Shown: positions 1 to 10,979 of the stretch, in pieces | Position numbering within the stretch: position 1 is the first letter of the stretch | Layout: every line of letters begins with the position of its first letter | Assembly: GCF_026745355.1 (NCBI RefSeq) | Contig: NC_079209.1 | Location: forward strand, 4,696,507-4,760,506 | Direction: 5' to 3' | DNA from: Beta vulgaris subsp. vulgaris | Taxonomy: Eukaryota > Streptophyta > Magnoliopsida > Caryophyllales > Amaranthaceae | DNA length: 64,000 nt | The notes under the pieces: generated by a model | What the model saw: only the letters and a program-made list of their open reading frames with translations | What the model was told of the DNA's origin: nothing | The model's database searches: none | Program-made: the position numbers and the translations under genes

Positions 1-567
1 TAACATCCATAAACTGTTCACACACATCAAGTCCTAACCTCCTACGTAAATTCTTCTTTTGTCTAGCCAATCTTTCTTTAGAATTCCTAGCATTATTATC
101 ATCATTAACATCATATTCCTGCCCCCAGAAGCAAGCAAAACCCCAAACTCCAACACTTTATTAATATCAAAACTACGAAACGAAGAAATACTTGCCTCAT
201 TCTTAGGCCTCAACTCAGGACACCCGAAACCGGCCTCGAAAAACTTCTTCACCGCGATACCAACCAGCTGCTCGATCGAAACTCGCTTAGAATTATCCGC
301 AATGGAGCCAATTGCCTTAGCAGACGCCACACGCGTATCCCAATTACGACTCCTCAAATACTGCGAAACCTTCCGAAGCAAAGGATTCAACTCCTGTGGG
401 TGCGATTTCGCGATGTCTCCGATTTGCCTCGCTGCAGCGAACCGAGTCTGCTGAGTCGACCCGGTGTCGAGCAGAGTAAGGAGGCGGTTGAGCCGAGAAG
501 ACGACTGTTGTTGTTGTTGTTGTTGCGGCTGTTGTTGTTGCTGAGGTTGCGGAACCTGCTGCGCCAT
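1..567 (-). CDS. BTAF1: BTAF1/MOT1-type TATA-binding-protein-associated factor, N-terminal part (runs off window)
   Basis: First coding exon of the Snf2-family ATPase that strips TBP from DNA in the nucleus. The visible part is the N-terminal HEAT-repeat region: a Gln/Pro-rich leader at residues 4-20, then RLNRLLTLLDTGSTQ, ARQIGDIAKSHPQEL and NWDTRVASAKAIGSIADN, the repeat signature recalled from plant BTAF1 proteins. I place the start at 567 because family members begin MAQQ; an in-frame ATG at 597 would add ten residues. The frame breaks in a C/G run near 119-126: before it the protein reads NKVLEFGVLLASGG, and after a one-base shift the expected EYDVNDDNNARNSKERLARQ resumes towards position 1. 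The rest of the frame is clean, so I think this is a base-call error rather than a dead gene. Most of the roughly 2000-residue protein lies outside the window. Confidence 0.85.
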
Positions 568-790
568 GACATTACAAAGGGAATTAAACTGCAACAAGAT
601 GGAGAAGAAGAAGAAAAATGAAATTGGGGTAGAAATTTAGGGTTTAAGGTGAAATTAGGGATCTGAAGATTGAAAAAGTTAACCGGAAAATGCGAAGGAG
701 AATACATTGGAGAGTATATGTATATATAGAGAGAGAGAGAAGAGGAGAAAAGAGGGTTTGAAGGAGGAAGAGAGGCTATGAATCCACATT
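568..790 (-). promoter_or_regulatory. 5' UTR and promoter-proximal region of BTAF1
   Basis: Read on the minus strand, this is a CT-rich leader with a CTCTCTCTCT stretch (about 729-745) next to a TATATATA tract (about 720-728), typical of plant core promoters and 5' UTRs. The transcription start cannot be fixed. A second open frame here in another register is low-complexity noise. Confidence 0.45.
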
Positions 791-810
791 TTCTGTTGTG
801 GATTCAAGAA

Positions 811-1703
811 TTACTCAATACAAGGCACTCAACGAGAAACAAAAATAATTATTAATTACAAAAAATTAAATTATATAAATAATGAGACTTGGGCTGAATA
901 CTTTTATTTGTACTTGAATATGGGTTTTAGGGAGTTCAATTTAAAAGTCCATGGCCCAATGGCTAGATTGTATGAGACATTGAGACTTGGGGTGAATACT
1001 TTTATTTGTTGTAACTTTGTTTTGTCATTTGTATTTTTTGGGTTGTGAATATGTGAGTTAATTGATAAATAGTGAATTTCTTAATCTTAATAAATGGTTA
1101 ATAAAAATGGCCTTGAATTTCTTAATTTTTTTGAGTTGTGAGTTAGTGAGGTGCTTGATATGATTGGGGATGATGTTTGAAATTCAAATGATGCTCGGAA
1201 AGCTGACAATTTGATCGAGTTTTGTTTATGTATTAGATACTTTGTTATCTTTGTGAACAAATTATTATTTTTAATGGATTGAACTTATTGTTATTTTACG
1301 AGTCACTGAATACAAATAATCTCTATTATATAAGAGAAGAGGACTTAAGTAATAAAATACAAATTCACCTTTTTTACCATCATATCCTCAATTAATAAAA
1401 TATTTACATCATTATTGATTTATTGGCTTTCAAAAAACAGAAGAAAAATATACAATGAACTTTATGAATAATTTTTGTATATATTATTACGCAATTGACC
1501 TTTTATTTGTTTTCGCACGCATCGCGTGCATATAGGACTAGTATACAAATTACTCAATACAAGGCACTCAAGGAGAAACAATTTTTTTTAATTACAAATC
1601 AAATAATACAAATAATGAGACTTGGGCTCAATACTTTTATTATGTTGTAACTTGTAATGTGGTCCACTTGAAATTGGTTTTAGGGAGATGGCCCAATGGA
1701 TAA
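811..1703. repeat. Direct repeat pair of about 150 bp (811-963 and 1550-1703)
   Basis: Both units begin TACTCAATACAAGGCACTCA, continue through AATAATGAGACTTGGGCT and end with GGCCCAATGG. A third partial piece (GAGACTTGGGGTGAATACTT) is near 984. The DNA between them is AT-rich, with a Helitron at 1320-1541 and no gene that I can see. Following sequence to 1995 is also featureless. Confidence 0.6.
1320..1541 (+). mobile_element. Non-autonomous Helitron (family H1, short copy)
   Basis: Starts TCTCTATTATATAAG after a host A. It ends with a perfect 6-bp-arm hairpin (1515-1529, GCACGC ATC GCGTGC), a 12-nt spacer and CTAG before a host T. These are the standard Helitron termini. It shares both ends with the element at 54942-55460. 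No coding capacity. Confidence 0.75.
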
Positions 1704-1995
1704 ATAATGAGACTTGGGGTGTGACGTGAAATAGTATAGTATTGTAGATTGCGATCTTGGGACTAGTATGCTTATCATGTTAGGACTATTAGTTTGATTT
1801 TGAGGATGAAAAAAAGTAGTTTCATACAAGTTCATGATGATATTTGATGATTAAGCCTTAAATTGGATTGGAGTTGGTGAAAGATTTGGAAGGAAGTTAG
1901 TATCTTTAGATGGGATTAGACTTGGGTCAAATTGAAACCAAAAATTGAACTAACAAATTAGATACTCCAAAGTCCAAATTAAAAATAAAAGGAAA

Positions 1996-2545
1996 AAAAT
2001 TCACAATGTATAATTCGAATTATAGTTGATTATTTCATAAAAATCCCAATCATTGATTATTCCATAATAATTCCAACTATTATTGTATATTTAAACAAAA
2101 ATCCAATGACCCAAAAAATCCAATTTAGAAGGTAAAAAAAGTCAAACTCTAGTTGGGTGGACAGAGGAAGGAGACGCAAGAGACGAGCGAGAAAACTGAA
2201 AAAACAAATAAAGAAACTAATTACATTTGGAGTTTGTCTTGTAAGAGACCGCATACTTTTAAGTTAAAATTAGGCAATGGTAAGCCCAATATTAAAAAGA
2301 GAATTAGTCCAACAGTGACTAAGTTAATTTCTTTCAGTGACTAGTTTAATCTATTTAGTGAATAAGTCTACTTTTATATTAAAATCAGACCGTCTCTTTT
2401 CATAATTTTTGCTACATTTGTTATTTGACATTTGAGATCAATTTGGGAAGATAACACCCATAGAATAATCCATAATTGGGACTATTATGGAAGGATCATC
2501 CGTAGTTTTGATTATTCTTGTGAATTTTTCCAAAATAAAATTAAG
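1996..2545. mobile_element. Possible MITE with imperfect inverted ends
   Basis: The sequence around 1996-2085 (AAAAATTCACAA, then ATCCCAATCATTGATTATTC) is loosely mirrored at 2450-2545 (GAATAATCCATAATTGGGA, then TTGTGAATTTTTCC). Many mismatches and no clear target duplication. The interior has no convincing ORF. About 2546-2890 is AT-rich with nothing recognisable. Confidence 0.35.
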
Positions 2546-2889
2546 CGTTCAATTTATTTTTAGTTTGATGTTCAATATTTGGTCTGTACGAAAACTTTTT
2601 CCTAAAGTATTACATCTTTAGTGGAACTTGATTTAGTTTAATAAAAATAATTCTCTTGTTTTCTTTCGAAGAAAAATACTCCATATCATCTATCTATTTA
2701 TCTATCGATATAAATATATAAAGAAAGAAAAAAATTGTCGACGTGTCAAGGAGCTGATGGCCATGTATTGTTAATAAGAGAGTTTTGCCACGTGTAAAAA
2801 AAGGTCGGATTCCCTCTTCTCTTAATTATGCAATGTCATAATCAGCCTTTAAATAAACAAGATGAAAGTATTATGGGGACTCAAATCAA

Positions 2890-3013
2890 TTCCACCTATT
2901 AAATGCCATAACCAGAAGATTCATGATACATTTTGGGCTAAAATGGAATACAAGCACAACATTTTGGAACCTAAAATGGAATACAAGCACTATAAATTAA
3001 AACGGAGGGAGTA
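2890..3013. mobile_element. Fragment of a Stowaway-like MITE
   Basis: The sequence ends AAACGGAGGGAGTA at 2999-3013, the terminal motif of Stowaway-type MITEs. It carries an internal duplication of TAAAATGGAATACAAGCAC (about 2939 and 2974). The matching left end is not visible. Confidence 0.35.
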
Positions 3014-3197
3014 TTTCCTCAAAATTATTATAACACCCCCAAAATCATAACAACGGTAATACACACGTTGCGATTGGAGGTAAAAAATATATAAAAGTTC
3101 TATCATTAATAATAGTTGCAGATCAATCGGATGAACTAGATATTGTCTTTGTTGAAGTCAATCACAAACCAGTGACGTTAGTTGCGAAATTTTTTTA

Positions 3198-4124
3198 AGA
3201 TTTTTCTAGAGCAAAACCAGGCTCACATTAGGTAATGGTTTTTCTAGAGCAAGACCAAGCTCACATCGGGTAATGGTTTTTCTTGAAGTGGGCTCACATC
3301 ATAAAGGGCGTCTGTAGCTAAGCTTACGTTAAGAATTTTCTCAATAGGAAAACCATAGGGTTTTGCCCCAAGTAAACCACTTAGAAATAATATCAAAGGT
3401 ACATATTCGTTGACATAAGAACAAACTCTTTGAATATCGAGCAACTTTAATGCCAAGAAAATGCTTTAAAGAACCATGATCTTTCATCTTGAAGCAGTCA
3501 CTAAGATGTGCCTTAAAAACCTTTAGTGCAACGGAAGCAATCTTGGAAATAATAAGATCATCAACAAACAAGGACATTGAGTTGCACAACACCTCGAGAA
3601 CAGGCGAATAAAGAATAATCAGAATATGACTGAAGAAAACAATACCCTAGCCTTTTAAGGCTGTGACGAGCTTAGCGAACCAATAGCAGAGTGCTTGTTT
3701 TAATTCATACAAAGATTTGCGAAGACGACACACCAAATTGTGATTAGACCAGCATCCAAAGCCTGGAAGAAATTTCATGTAAACTTCTTCCTGAAGATCA
3801 CAGTGCACAAAATCATTATGAACATCCATCTGATGAAACTCTCAGTTATTCAAAGCAGCAATAGCAAGAAATGCGAGAACAATAGTCATTTTGATGACAG
3901 GAGCAAAAGTTCATTGTAGTTAATTCCGACTTCTTGATGATTAATTAAAACAACAAGTCTGGGAATAAGACATTCTATAGAACCATCAGATATCTATTAT
4001 TAACCCAATAACTATCCAAAGCACGCTTGCCAGGACAAAGAGGTCCTAATGACCAAGTACCATTTCCCTCCAATGCATTTATTTCATCCTACATAAAGGC
4101 TTTCCAACCATCATCCTTCATAAC
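3198..4124 (-). pseudogene. Decayed Ty1/Copia pol, reverse transcriptase part
   Basis: On the minus strand, pieces in different frames match Copia reverse transcriptase in order. Near 4040-4110 is the N-terminal block (DEINALEGNGTWSL, then PGKRALDS). At 3647-3829 is the block with LRKSLYELKQALCYWF. At 3341-3592 is the YVDD-box region, here FVDDLIISK, with KHFLGIKVA. The protein end carries a tandem duplication of a roughly 45-bp unit (3198-3288, TCTAGAGCAAGACCAAGCTC). Stops and frameshifts are frequent, so this is an old relic. It was split at 4124 by the solo LTR at 4125-7373 and continues after it. Confidence 0.7.
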
Positions 4125-7100
4125 TGTAACAGCCCGCACTTCCGAGCTGCTAGCTAAACATACTTAAGATACACTCATTACAATTAATGCTTAATAACCT
4201 GAAATTAATAATTACTCGCAGCGGAAACATAAACCTTAAAGCGATCCTGGACCTGTGGGTCAGGGCCCGCAACAATATAACTTCACAACCAATAACAAAT
4301 TACAATTTACTCTACACCCAAAACAATAGAATATTAAATCTTTCACTAAGAACTTGAATACTTCCAAATACAACCTTTGAACTATTAAATCTAATCATAA
4401 CCTTAATATCCAAATTCTTCCTTTCATCCATTCCGAGCTTTCCACACATGAACCTGCAAGGTCACTAACAATGAACTCTGCCCCCACCAGGACAGGTTCC
4501 AAGAACGAAATCAGCGAAACTGAGTACACACTGTCCAACCAGAACATCTTTTTCAGTGGCTTAAAAACGTATGTACAGATTTAAACTTATCTTATGAAAC
4601 AATTATAATCAAGATTTTACAAGACATTGAAATCAAGATACATCGAAGTCATAATTAAAGAAGTATATAACAACTATTTGAACACAATTTGTAATGCTAC
4701 TTCCATAGAACTAATACAATCCTTCGAAGTCAACTCTAACATACCTTATGTCAATAATTCTCTCCCACTTATGTGGATCATACACAAAGACATTTAATCC
4801 ATATGATCCAAAAACCTTTGATCCATATGTATATCATAGTTAAATCCTGCATAAATTCCTAACAAGTTCCTTGATAATCATTTCCAAAATTTGACGCATG
4901 AACTCTAAAACTTGGGTAAGTAAAACATTATTTCAGAAATTAAAGTTTGAAATAACTTCCCACAAACCACTCGAATACTCAAATACATATTCTATTTTCT
5001 TTCAGAAATCATATTATACTGGGGAAGAGAACACGAATAGAGTTGCCTTTCAGGCGAATTCTCTAAGCTTTATACAAGGGACGTCTCCCTCTTCCATTTT
5101 GTACTGCTTGCAAGACTTTTAGGTCATGACCCCACATAACGGAGCAATACCCGCTCTAACACATAATGAGCAAACATGCTCCACAAATGTTGTTCGTCAC
5201 TGCTTTAGCAGCTTCTTCCCCTCATAAAACAAAATCATAAATTCATATTTTCGAAAATTCAGATTCATAAATCTCAAATTGTCATAATAGAATCACTTTC
5301 GGGTATTAGATATACCCAAATTAAATTACTTGCATAATATAATCGAGTTTCTAGTAACTTGGTATAAATCAGCCTTTCATAAAAATTCTTCGGCTAAATC
5401 CCTTTCAAACACGTACTTTAAAGAGACTATACTCCAATCCCATAAAAGATTCTCCAAAACAAAACATTGTTTACCAAAAGATCATCACCCAATTTAGAGT
5501 TTCTATTCCATATAACTTCATATCTAAGACACAAATGCTCTTTACGAAGAATAACCTTTCCATTTAATCCTATTAGCAATCCATCAAACTTATAACCGTC
5601 TCCAACATATATTTCCTATCTTACAAAATCCATTTTCAAGGATTCGAAATTCTTCAAAGACTACATCTGAATAATATGATATATCCTTTAATCTAAAGTT
5701 CTCTTCCTCCTCAAAACACATTCAGAAACTTACTTATAACTTTACAGATGCATATTAAATTTAATATCCCAAATGATTTATTGTTGGCTCCAATAGTATC
5801 ATAAACTCCCCAACGTATACCAAAGCTTCTTCCGGAGAATATCTAAAGATGTTTCTTCACAATATATAGATTCATAATTTGTCTAGTAGATATATCGATT
5901 ATCCTTGATATCTCACTCTAGAGTCAAATCCATTCATAACTTACATGTACTTGATCTCATATGCCTAATTTAATGAAAGCATAGTCTAGTTCATGAGCTT
6001 GTTAAGCACTTAGAAAATATGGCAACTTACTTATTCCCTAGAGTGTATTTCAACTTCAACTTAAGAGGCTATATACAGATATACTGATAAATATGTTTGA
6101 ACACTCCCACTTATAAACTCATTTATATACCATCATAGTTTGTAACATGGTTCATCAAACAAATTTATATTATTGAGTCTCAAAACAACATAACTTATAA
6201 CTAATAGAACTTAACACGCAATTTAGTTCTATCTTTGTCTTAAAATTCATAAACATGTATTTCACAAACCATATAGTACACAAATCACCTTTTTAATATA
6301 ATATAAGTTTAACTTATGAAACATATCAAGATCAACTTATATAATGATCAATCGAAATTTCAATAATATATTTGGAAAGTGGAAGGACATGTGTGTACCT
6401 TTACTTAAACTTCAAATATTGCTCAAGCCCCGAAATTGACTCTAATAATCCATTATTTTCACTCAAAAGAGTTTGAATTCCACAATCATTCACCTCAACA
6501 GCAATAGCAACAATTAGCAACCTTCTCACTACATTTCAGATAAGAAAACTAATTTAGGTTCAAGTTTTAATCTTTTCCTCAACATCAAAACAACAATAAT
6601 CTGATTTGTTATTATACCCAAGATTCAAATTTTGGCTTTGAAGAATGTTCTTAATAACATTAACATAATTCTGAATTTAGGTTCTTGGAAGTCAATAAGA
6701 GAAAAGAAAGAAATGAATCTGGGTTATACCTTGATTGCAAAAGACATTTGAAACCAATCACAGACCAACAACGACCTTGGCGCACCACAGTGGCGGCGAC
6801 ATCTGAACACCAACCGGACAATAGCAGCAGCACAGAAGCAGAGGAGAGAGAAAACGAATTTTAAAAAAAAACGGCCAACACCACCATTAGCGGCGGCGGC
6901 GGACCACCAACGAACACCGACAACAACAACGTTGAAGTAAAGGAGACGGAAAAGAACAGAACAACAAGCAAAAACACGCCGGCAGCAACGACGCGAACGG
7001 CAAGAAAGGAGGACTCCGGCGAACAACAAGAACGCCGGCGAGCAACCGAATTCCGACGAGAAGGCAGCGAATATAGGAGAGAGAGAGAGGTTGGGTTTTC

Positions 7101-7373
7101 GCTGGGGTTGGGGTTTTGGGTTTCACGGGAGAGAGAAAAGAAATGGGGTTTGGGTTTTCTTTTCCGGTTTGACAAAATGACACGAAGGAATTGATAATGT
7201 GTTGTCAATGACAAAACTGACACGAGGCATGGAGGAAAGAAAGAGAGAGTTGTTTTCTTTTTCTCTTTAAAAAACTCAATTTGTCTAACAAAATACATCT
7301 AAAATATCATAATTAATTTAGATCAATTAACTAACTTTTATTTAAACCTGCTTAAGATATTTGGGCTGTTACA
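4125..7373. mobile_element. Solo LTR, Ty3/gypsy-like, 3.25 kb, TSD ATAAC
   Basis: Begins TGTAACAGCCCG and ends GGGCTGTTACA. It is flanked by an exact 5-bp duplication, ATAAC (4120-4124 and 7374-7378), and interrupts a Copia relic. There is no gag-pol inside, so the simplest reading is one very long LTR left by LTR-LTR recombination. The TGTAACA..TGTTACA ends and a GCAGCGGAAA motif about 95 bp inside are typical of some plant gypsy LTRs. ORFs at 6724-7298 are CT-rich noise. Orientation is not certain because the ends are mutual inverted repeats. Confidence 0.75.
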
Positions 7374-7410
7374 ATAACCTTCTCAAAAGACCTAGGTTAC
7401 TTGCTAGATA

Positions 7411-7668
7411 CTTCCCCCCGTTTAAAAATAGTTGCACTGTTTCATGTTTTAACGCTTGTCGATGCATGGTTTTGAATGTTAGTATCTTCAATTATCAATA
7501 AGTAAAAATTATAAAGTTAATATTAAAAAAATATACATTGAGACGAATCTAACAAGATTCCATATGGCTATGTTTTTCCTAAAATAAAGATCTCCAAAAA
7601 TAATCAAAGTGTAAGATGTGAATAGTAAACACTATGCAAATGGTGCAACTATTTCTAAACAGAGGAAG
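7411..7668. mobile_element. Stowaway MITE, TSD TA
   Basis: Inverted ends CTTCCCCCCGTTTAAAAATA and ATTTCTAAACAGAGGAAG are flanked by TA (7409-7410, 7669-7670). The 258 bp interior is non-coding. It lies inside the continuation of the minus-strand Copia relic. Confidence 0.75.
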
Positions 7669-7670
7669 TA

Positions 7671-8179
7671 TAAGAGTAGGAAAGAAGACATGATAATTGA
7701 CAAAGAAATTATCGCAATTGTATAGTGTGCGATAGGATAAGGAGTACTTGAGCGAGGTGACGGAGAAGGTGAACTTTTGGCAGCAATAGTATAAGTGACA
7801 AAGTCTCAACAAAACAAAAGGGAGGGCCAACTCAGCAGAAGGGTTTGAATTTGGTTCAGGTGTTGTAGGTGGAGACAGCCAGCAGTTTTAGGCTTAGAAG
7901 GAGGCCCATTAGGAGGGACCGAATGAAGAGGCTACCGAATAGCATCAGGGTAGGGGAATGGGCTTTGATCGAGACCATAGGAGGTAAGGGAGAAGAGAAA
8001 GGTTCCGTGTGGGCTGATGAAATGGGTTAGGCCAGCGTATATGGTGGGGAAGAATGAGGTGGGTTAAGCAAAAAATCACGGAATCATCATCAATAAAATC
8101 ATAGGTCGGGACAATATTTTCAAGAATAACATTGACTTAATCCAGAATCAAAAATGGAAAAACATACAAAAAAAATTAA
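7671..8179 (-). pseudogene. Continuation of the decayed Copia relic (integrase to RT linker)
   Basis: After removing the solo LTR and the Stowaway element, sequence continues from 7379 up to the insertion point of Copia A (target CTTAT, 8180-8184). On the minus strand it is the Pro/Ser-rich linker expected upstream of Copia reverse transcriptase. No intact domain remains, so this rests on position and composition. Confidence 0.35.
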
Positions 8180-8184
8180 CTTAT

Positions 8185-8417
8185 TGTTGAGAAACAGTGA
8201 ATTGCATAATTTCACTGTTCAAGCATAGTGAATGTCATGCCGTGCATTTACTGCATGTTAGGAAAGTTTTTCGTCCGCGCAGAAATCGTTGAAAATGTAA
8301 TGTTAAAAACAGTATACTTTTGCCTATAAACCGATGTAAGAAATCAGTTCTTCACATCAATGCAATACAATACTCTCTGATATATTTGCATAACTTCTCT
8401 CTCTATTTCTCACAACA
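8185..8417 (+). repeat. 5' LTR of Copia A
   Basis: 233 bp, TG..CA ended. A plausible TATA-type core (GCCTATAAACC, about 8323) and the CTCTCTCTATTTCTCACAACA end match the 3' LTR. All differences from the 3' copy are indels (near 8206, 8240, 8276 and 8329). Confidence 0.9.
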
Positions 8418-8432
8418 CGTTATCAGCACGAG
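8418..8432 (+). other. Primer-binding site matching the anticodon arm of tRNA-Ile(AAU)
   Basis: CGTTATCAGCACGAG directly follows the LTR. It does not start TGG, so it cannot pair with a mature tRNA 3' end. Its reverse complement, CTCGTGCTGATAACG, matches the anticodon stem-loop of plant nuclear tRNA-Ile(AAU) as I recall it (TCGTGCTAATAACG). The one core mismatch falls at wobble position 34, where the tRNA carries inosine, which is copied as if it were G. The primer would therefore be a tRNA fragment cut after about position 39-40, as in Drosophila copia. Confidence 0.6.
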
Positions 8433-8536
8433 TGTTCTACCGGAAATTTTTTTAAGGTATCTTTAAAATTTTTACATCCATTTTGTTTTTAAGTTTAAAT
8501 TTTTTTTTCCAAGCCCAACCCTTTTACTACCCGAAC

Positions 8537-8860
8537 ATGGACCAACAAAGTAACGGGATTAACATTGTTTTACACAATGTCTCTGTCTCGGGTATTTATT
8601 TTTGGATAGAGCGAAACAATGTGCCATTCACTACCAACCCAGCGAGGGGAACTGTAATACAGCCCCGACCCAGTAACCGTAACAACGGTACAAATACTCA
8701 TACCAGAGAAAACCCACAAACCCCTGTTCCCAACACCAATAATAACCCTCCTATACAACCAGCTGAAAATCAACCTCCGCCCAGTAATAAAAGAGATAGA
8801 GATGAACAGGAAGAAACTAGTAGTAAACGTCACCATACTACTAACGCAGAAAACAAATAA
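8537..8860 (+). CDS. Small hydrophilic ORF in the leader of Copia A, unknown function
   Basis: 107 aa starting MDQQSNGINIVLHN at an ATG in good context (AACATGG). The middle is rich in Asn, Pro and Gln (NTNNNPPIQPAENQPPP). The C-terminus is charged with clustered Lys/Arg (NKRDRDEQEETSSKRHH), resembling a nuclear localisation signal. It lies between the primer-binding site and gag, where Copia elements normally have no ORF. An upstream in-frame ATG at 8483 reads through a T-run and is less likely. I do not recognise the protein. It could be an element-specific accessory protein, a host-derived piece, or chance. Confidence 0.4.
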   Translation: MDQQSNGINIVLHNVSVSGIYFWIERNNVPFTTNPARGTVIQPRPSNRNNGTNTHTRENPQTPVPNTNNNPPIQPAENQPPPSNKRDRDEQEETSSKRHHTTNAENK

Positions 8861-9784
8861 TTTTAACGCCACCTTCATGGAGGGCAAGGACATTTTATTT
8901 ACGTTATTTTATTTTATCTGCTCTTAAACCGCCTATATGGACAGGTTAATTTTTTTTATTGCCACCTATATGGACGGCCTAGTGAAGTGATAGCATTATT
9001 ATGTCTTATATGTGCAATAATGTCGTATGTATGCAGGGAACAAGCATTCAGAACATTATTATATATTATTGTCTCTAATCTTCTACTTTTTTTTGCATTT
9101 ATAGTTACATATATTATATTACCAATTTACTAGCATGCTCTAATATATATTTGTCAATATTAGAATTTTATTGCGTTGTATATTTTTTAACTGTATATGA
9201 ACTGCACAGTTAGGGATAACCCTCTATAAAAGCGGATTACCATCCCCATTTTCACCACATATCCCTTATCTTCTTCCGATTTTTCTTTCTCTAAACCCAC
9301 AAATTTTTTTCCTTCTTCCTCAACCTTCCGGCCACCATGTTTAAGCCGACGACAACCGTCCTCCACCCTCATCTTCCTCTTTTGAAGAGGATTTTAGGAA
9401 AATAAAACTCTACTTATTTCTTATAGCCGGTTTCTTTTTCCTCCTCATGGCATTAATGATATATCTCCTAATACATAAATAGGAGACAAAAAAAAAAAAT
9501 TTCCCCCGGAAGAATGGCGAAAAATGCACATGAATATCAATTTTTTTGTCTTTCAGTGCATTTTAGGAAGTTTTTTTGTTTATTCACTTGTTGTATTTTG
9601 TTTCTATTTTGGTATGTTTTTTGTTTTATTTGCTTAGCTTCATTATTGTTGTACGCTATTTTTAGTTTTTTTTTGTTTGTATTATTTATCTATAATAATA
9701 ATGATATAAATCAGGGGGAGATAATATATATGTGATTTATCATCATTACTAATTTCAAATATTTACCTATTTGTAGTCAAAAGA
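8861..9784 (+). other. Remaining leader of Copia A
   Basis: Non-coding as far as I can tell. It holds three copies of a GCCACCTATATGGACGG-like motif (about 8870, 8930, 8962), a TATAAAAG box near 9227 followed by a CT-rich tract and an ATG in strong context (CCACCATGT, about 9338) that opens a very short frame, and a purine-rich GGGGGAGATAATATA near 9714. A T-rich hydrophobic frame at 9514-9735 looks spurious. Confidence 0.5.
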
Positions 9785-10848
9785 ATGGGAGATCTAGTGA
9801 AAAGACAATTTAACATACTAGATCTATCTGGGCAAAAGTTTTTAGAATGGACGGTGGACGCCCAAATGAATTTAAAGGCCCAAGGACTGGAACATACAAT
9901 TAAAGATGTGACAACCCAACAAGGGGATGCAACTACAACAGCCGCATCAGTTAAAATTGCGACTGTACAAGAAAAGGCAAAAGCCTTAGTCCTCCTAAGA
10001 CATCATTTACATGAAAGTTTAAAAAGTGAATATCTACTTGTGGATGATCCAAAAGAACTATGGGATAGCCTAAATGAAAGATATGGGCATCACAAAAATG
10101 TGCTTCTCCCAAAGGCACATTATGACTGGACCAATCTGAGGTTCCAGGATTTTAAAACGGTCAGTGATTACAATTCAACATTGTTTAGAATTGTATCATT
10201 GTTAAGATATTGTGATCATCCCATCACAGAAGAGCAAATGATAAACAAAACGCTCTCCACTTTCCACGCCTCTAATATCATATTGGCAGAACAATACAGG
10301 TTCAGAGCTTTCAAAAAGTACTCTGAGCTAATCTCAGTACTACTTGTGGCTGAACAAAATAATGATCTTTTGCTGAAAAATCATAATCTTAGACCTACGG
10401 GGTCTTCAGCCACTCATGAGATAAATGCTATAGAAAGCTCTAATCCACCAGAAGCAAATGCTATACATAGTGGTGGACGCGGTAATTACAACGGTCGTGG
10501 GAGAGGACGTGGTAATTACCGTGGCCGAGGGCGTGGACGTGGAAGAGGCCGATTTTCCCCAAGAAATAATAATTTTAAACATTCTGATAAAAATTGGGGA
10601 CAATCATCTGGAAATCAGAGGCAGACTATAAAGGAAATGATACTTGCCATAGATGTGGCATGACTGGGCACTGGGGCCGCACATGTCGTACTGCCAAACA
10701 TTTGGTAGATCTATATCAAGCTTCAATAAAAAACAAAGGAAAAAATGCTGAAGCAAACTTTGTTAATGAAGCCACTACATCCATGCCCAGCCTTGATGTT
10801 TCAGATTTTTTTATGGATGATGCTGAAGTTGAAAATAAGTTTGTTTAG
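9785..10848 (+). CDS. Copia A gag (capsid plus zinc knuckle), one frameshift
   Basis: Starts MGDLVKRQFNILDLSG; the N-terminal 200 residues are the helical capsid region of plant Copia Gag. An Arg/Gly-rich RNA-binding stretch follows (GRGRGRGNYRGRGRGRG) and then a CCHC zinc knuckle, CHRCGMTGHWGRTC (CX2CX4HX4C, about 10650-10690). The frame shifts by one base near 10625-10645, just before the knuckle. The joined gag ends at a natural TAG (10846-10848). Gag coats the RNA in cytoplasmic virus-like particles. Confidence 0.85.
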
Positions 10849-10979
10849 ATCACAATCGATTAATGTGCTTAGTTTATTTCAACTGCTTCAATATCCACTT
10901 TCATGTATTTGTTCCATGATTATTAATAAAAATACGTATTTTTCTTATACTAATCATCGTATTTATTATTTATGAAGAT
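10849..10979 (+). other. AT-rich spacer between gag and pol of Copia A
   Basis: 131 nt with stop codons in all frames and long A/T runs, between the gag stop and an ATG that opens the protease frame. Most plant Copia elements have one continuous gag-pol. The composition resembles a short plant intron, but no clear donor and acceptor pair is obvious. Confidence 0.4.

Noticed and set aside
6724..7298. Three minus-strand ORFs of about 100-145 codons
   Set aside because: Low-complexity Ser/Leu/Arg reading of a purine-rich tract inside a solo LTR, with no start context or domain.
9514..9735. Hydrophobic 73-codon ORF in the leader of Copia A, looking like a membrane protein
   Set aside because: It is produced by T-rich leader DNA; Phe/Leu-rich composition follows from base content, and there is no supporting motif.
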